A stretch of DNA of 5,488 bases from Thermoanaerobaculia bacterium. GTDB lineage: Bacteria; Acidobacteriota; Thermoanaerobaculia; Multivoradales; UBA5704. The stretch lies in contig JAICSG010000316.1 of the NCBI GenBank assembly GCA_025937035.1, positions 1 to 5,488 on the forward strand, read 5' to 3'. The notes beneath the pieces are model-generated. The model was not told the origin of the DNA and made no database searches. It worked only from the letters and a program-made list of their open reading frames with translations. Of this stretch, positions 5,170-5,488 are shown in pieces (position 1 is the stretch's first letter; the number at the start of each line of letters is the position of its first letter). A program made the translations under genes and the position numbers.

Positions 5170-5409
5170 ATGGCCACCGCCGGACACATCATCGAAGGAC
5201 GCTGGAAGCAGCTCAAGGGCGAAGCCAAGCGCACGTGGGGCAAGCTCACCGACGACGACCTGGACCGCTCGGCGGGGAACCGGGACAAGCTGGTGGGGTC
5301 TCTCCAGGAGCGCTATGGCTGGGAGAAGGCCGACGCCCAGTCGAAATTCGACGCCTGGGTCGACTCCGTGAGCGCCGACACCCGCGAGCCGGCAGAGACC
5401 AAGAAGTAG
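5170..5409 (+). CDS. CsbD family (YjbJ-like) small stress-response protein
   Basis: This is a 79-residue hydrophilic, highly charged protein of the CsbD family. The family core is clear: GRWKQLKGEAKRTWGKLTDD (10-29), then GNRDKLVGSLQERYGW (36-51), followed by a helical, acidic/lysine-rich tail ending in KK. The product is slightly longer than the E. coli homologue YjbJ (about 69 residues) and has no signal peptide or membrane segment, so it is probably a soluble cytoplasmic protein. Family members are abundant under general stress and in stationary phase; the molecular role is unknown. The ATG at 5170 has a good AAAGGAGA site 4 nt upstream. It is divergent from the carboxylase operon, and a Rho-independent terminator follows it, so it is probably a single-gene unit. 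A sigma-54-like promoter element lies upstream; the better-known relatives depend on general-stress sigma factors instead, which makes this worth testing. Confidence 0.92.
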   Translation: MATAGHIIEGRWKQLKGEAKRTWGKLTDDDLDRSAGNRDKLVGSLQERYGWEKADAQSKFDAWVDSVSADTREPAETKK

Positions 5410-5435
5410 GTCCCTGCCTTCGGGCTCAAGGATAT

Positions 5436-5467
5436 GAGGGGCGGCCCGCGAGGCCGCCTTTCGTTTT
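5436..5467 (+). terminator. Rho-independent terminator after the CsbD-family gene
   Basis: GGCGGCC (5440-5446) pairs perfectly with GGCCGCC (5452-5458) around a 5-nt loop, CGCGA. The stem can extend outwards through two G-U pairs, an A-U and a G-C. It is followed by a T-rich run, TTTCGTTTT. It begins 27 nt after the TAG stop. The T-run lies on the plus strand only, so it acts on csbD-direction transcripts. Confidence 0.85.
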
Positions 5468-5475
5468 GCTAGCAT
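5467..5475 (+). promoter_or_regulatory. Possible extended -10 element for the gene starting at the right edge
   Basis: TGCTAGCAT fits the extended -10 form TGnTAnnnT and ends 8 nt before an ATG at 5484. That spacing would give a leaderless or nearly leaderless transcript. It overlaps the last T residue of the terminator run. No clear -35 box is visible, and the downstream gene cannot be checked. Confidence 0.3.
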
Positions 5476-5483
5476 CCTGGTCC

Positions 5484-5488
5484 ATGAA
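5484..5488 (+). CDS. Possible start codon of the next rightward gene (only five bases present)
   Basis: ATGAA at the very end of the window follows a terminator and an extended -10-like motif. There is no Shine-Dalgarno sequence. With under two codons visible, nothing can be said about the product. The call rests only on the upstream signals. Confidence 0.22.

Noticed and set aside
5416..5425. GCC-TTCG-GGC mini-hairpin just after the CsbD-family stop
   Set aside because: A 3-bp stem with a stable TTCG loop but no T-run; the stronger terminator follows it.
4849..5475. 208-codon minus-strand open frame spanning the CsbD gene, intergenic region and carboxylase start
   Set aside because: It crosses a terminator and promoter region and overlaps two real genes; no domain is seen.
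1..5488. Search for CRISPR arrays, tRNA/rRNA genes, insertion sequences and att sites
   Set aside because: No spaced direct repeats, no tRNA-like folds, no transposase and no terminal inverted repeats noticed; nearly all bases are accounted for by the genes listed.

Overview
This is a GC-rich, gene-dense bacterial window. Most of it is one leftward (minus-strand) catabolic operon. A small divergent stress-type gene sits at the right end. Very high G/C at third codon positions, GTG starts and tightly overlapping genes fit a high-GC soil or environmental lineage such as Acidobacteriota or a deltaproteobacterial-type group. That placement is a guess from style only, because no rRNA or other taxonomic marker is present.

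Minus-strand operon, in transcription order from right to left: (1) the carboxyltransferase (beta) subunit of a biotin-dependent acyl-CoA carboxylase of the methylcrotonyl-/geranyl-CoA type, 5018 to 3354; (2) a 40-bp gap with a possible internal, near-leaderless promoter; (3) the main domain of an AtuA-family (acyclic terpene utilisation, DUF1446) protein, 3313 to 1946; (4) a 130-residue protein with four predicted membrane segments that I do not recognise, 1949 to 1557; (5) the small ferredoxin-fold-like domain that in many AtuA proteins forms the C-terminus, here a separate gene, 1560 to 1222; (6) a crotonase-fold hydratase with the active-site pattern of LiuC/AtuE enzymes, 1225 to 446; (7) the N-terminal 149 residues of a HAD-superfamily hydrolase, which runs off the left edge. 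Genes 3 to 7 are joined by four consecutive 4-nt stop/start overlaps (GTGA, ATGA, GTGA, ATGA), so translation is probably coupled along the chain.

The carboxylase and hydratase together fit the pathway step pair that carboxylates 3-methylcrotonyl-CoA or geranyl-CoA and then hydrates the glutaconyl-CoA product, as in leucine/isovalerate (liu) or acyclic terpene (atu) breakdown. The AtuA pair favours the atu-like reading, but AtuA homologues also occur with liu-type genes and the substrate cannot be settled here. The biotin-carrying alpha subunit, the acyl-CoA dehydrogenase and the lyase are not in the window. They may lie to the left or elsewhere in the genome.

Right end: a 151-bp divergent intergenic region (5019-5169) carries a perfect TATAAT hexamer for the operon. 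Facing the other way it has a strong sigma-54-like -24/-12 element (GG-N10-GC) upstream of a 79-residue CsbD-family gene (5170-5409). A Rho-independent terminator follows that gene, then an extended -10-like motif 8 nt before an ATG that may open the next gene at the window edge.

The least explained part is the unknown four-helix membrane protein inserted between the two separated halves of AtuA. It suggests a membrane-associated AtuA assembly, which is an inference from gene order only.
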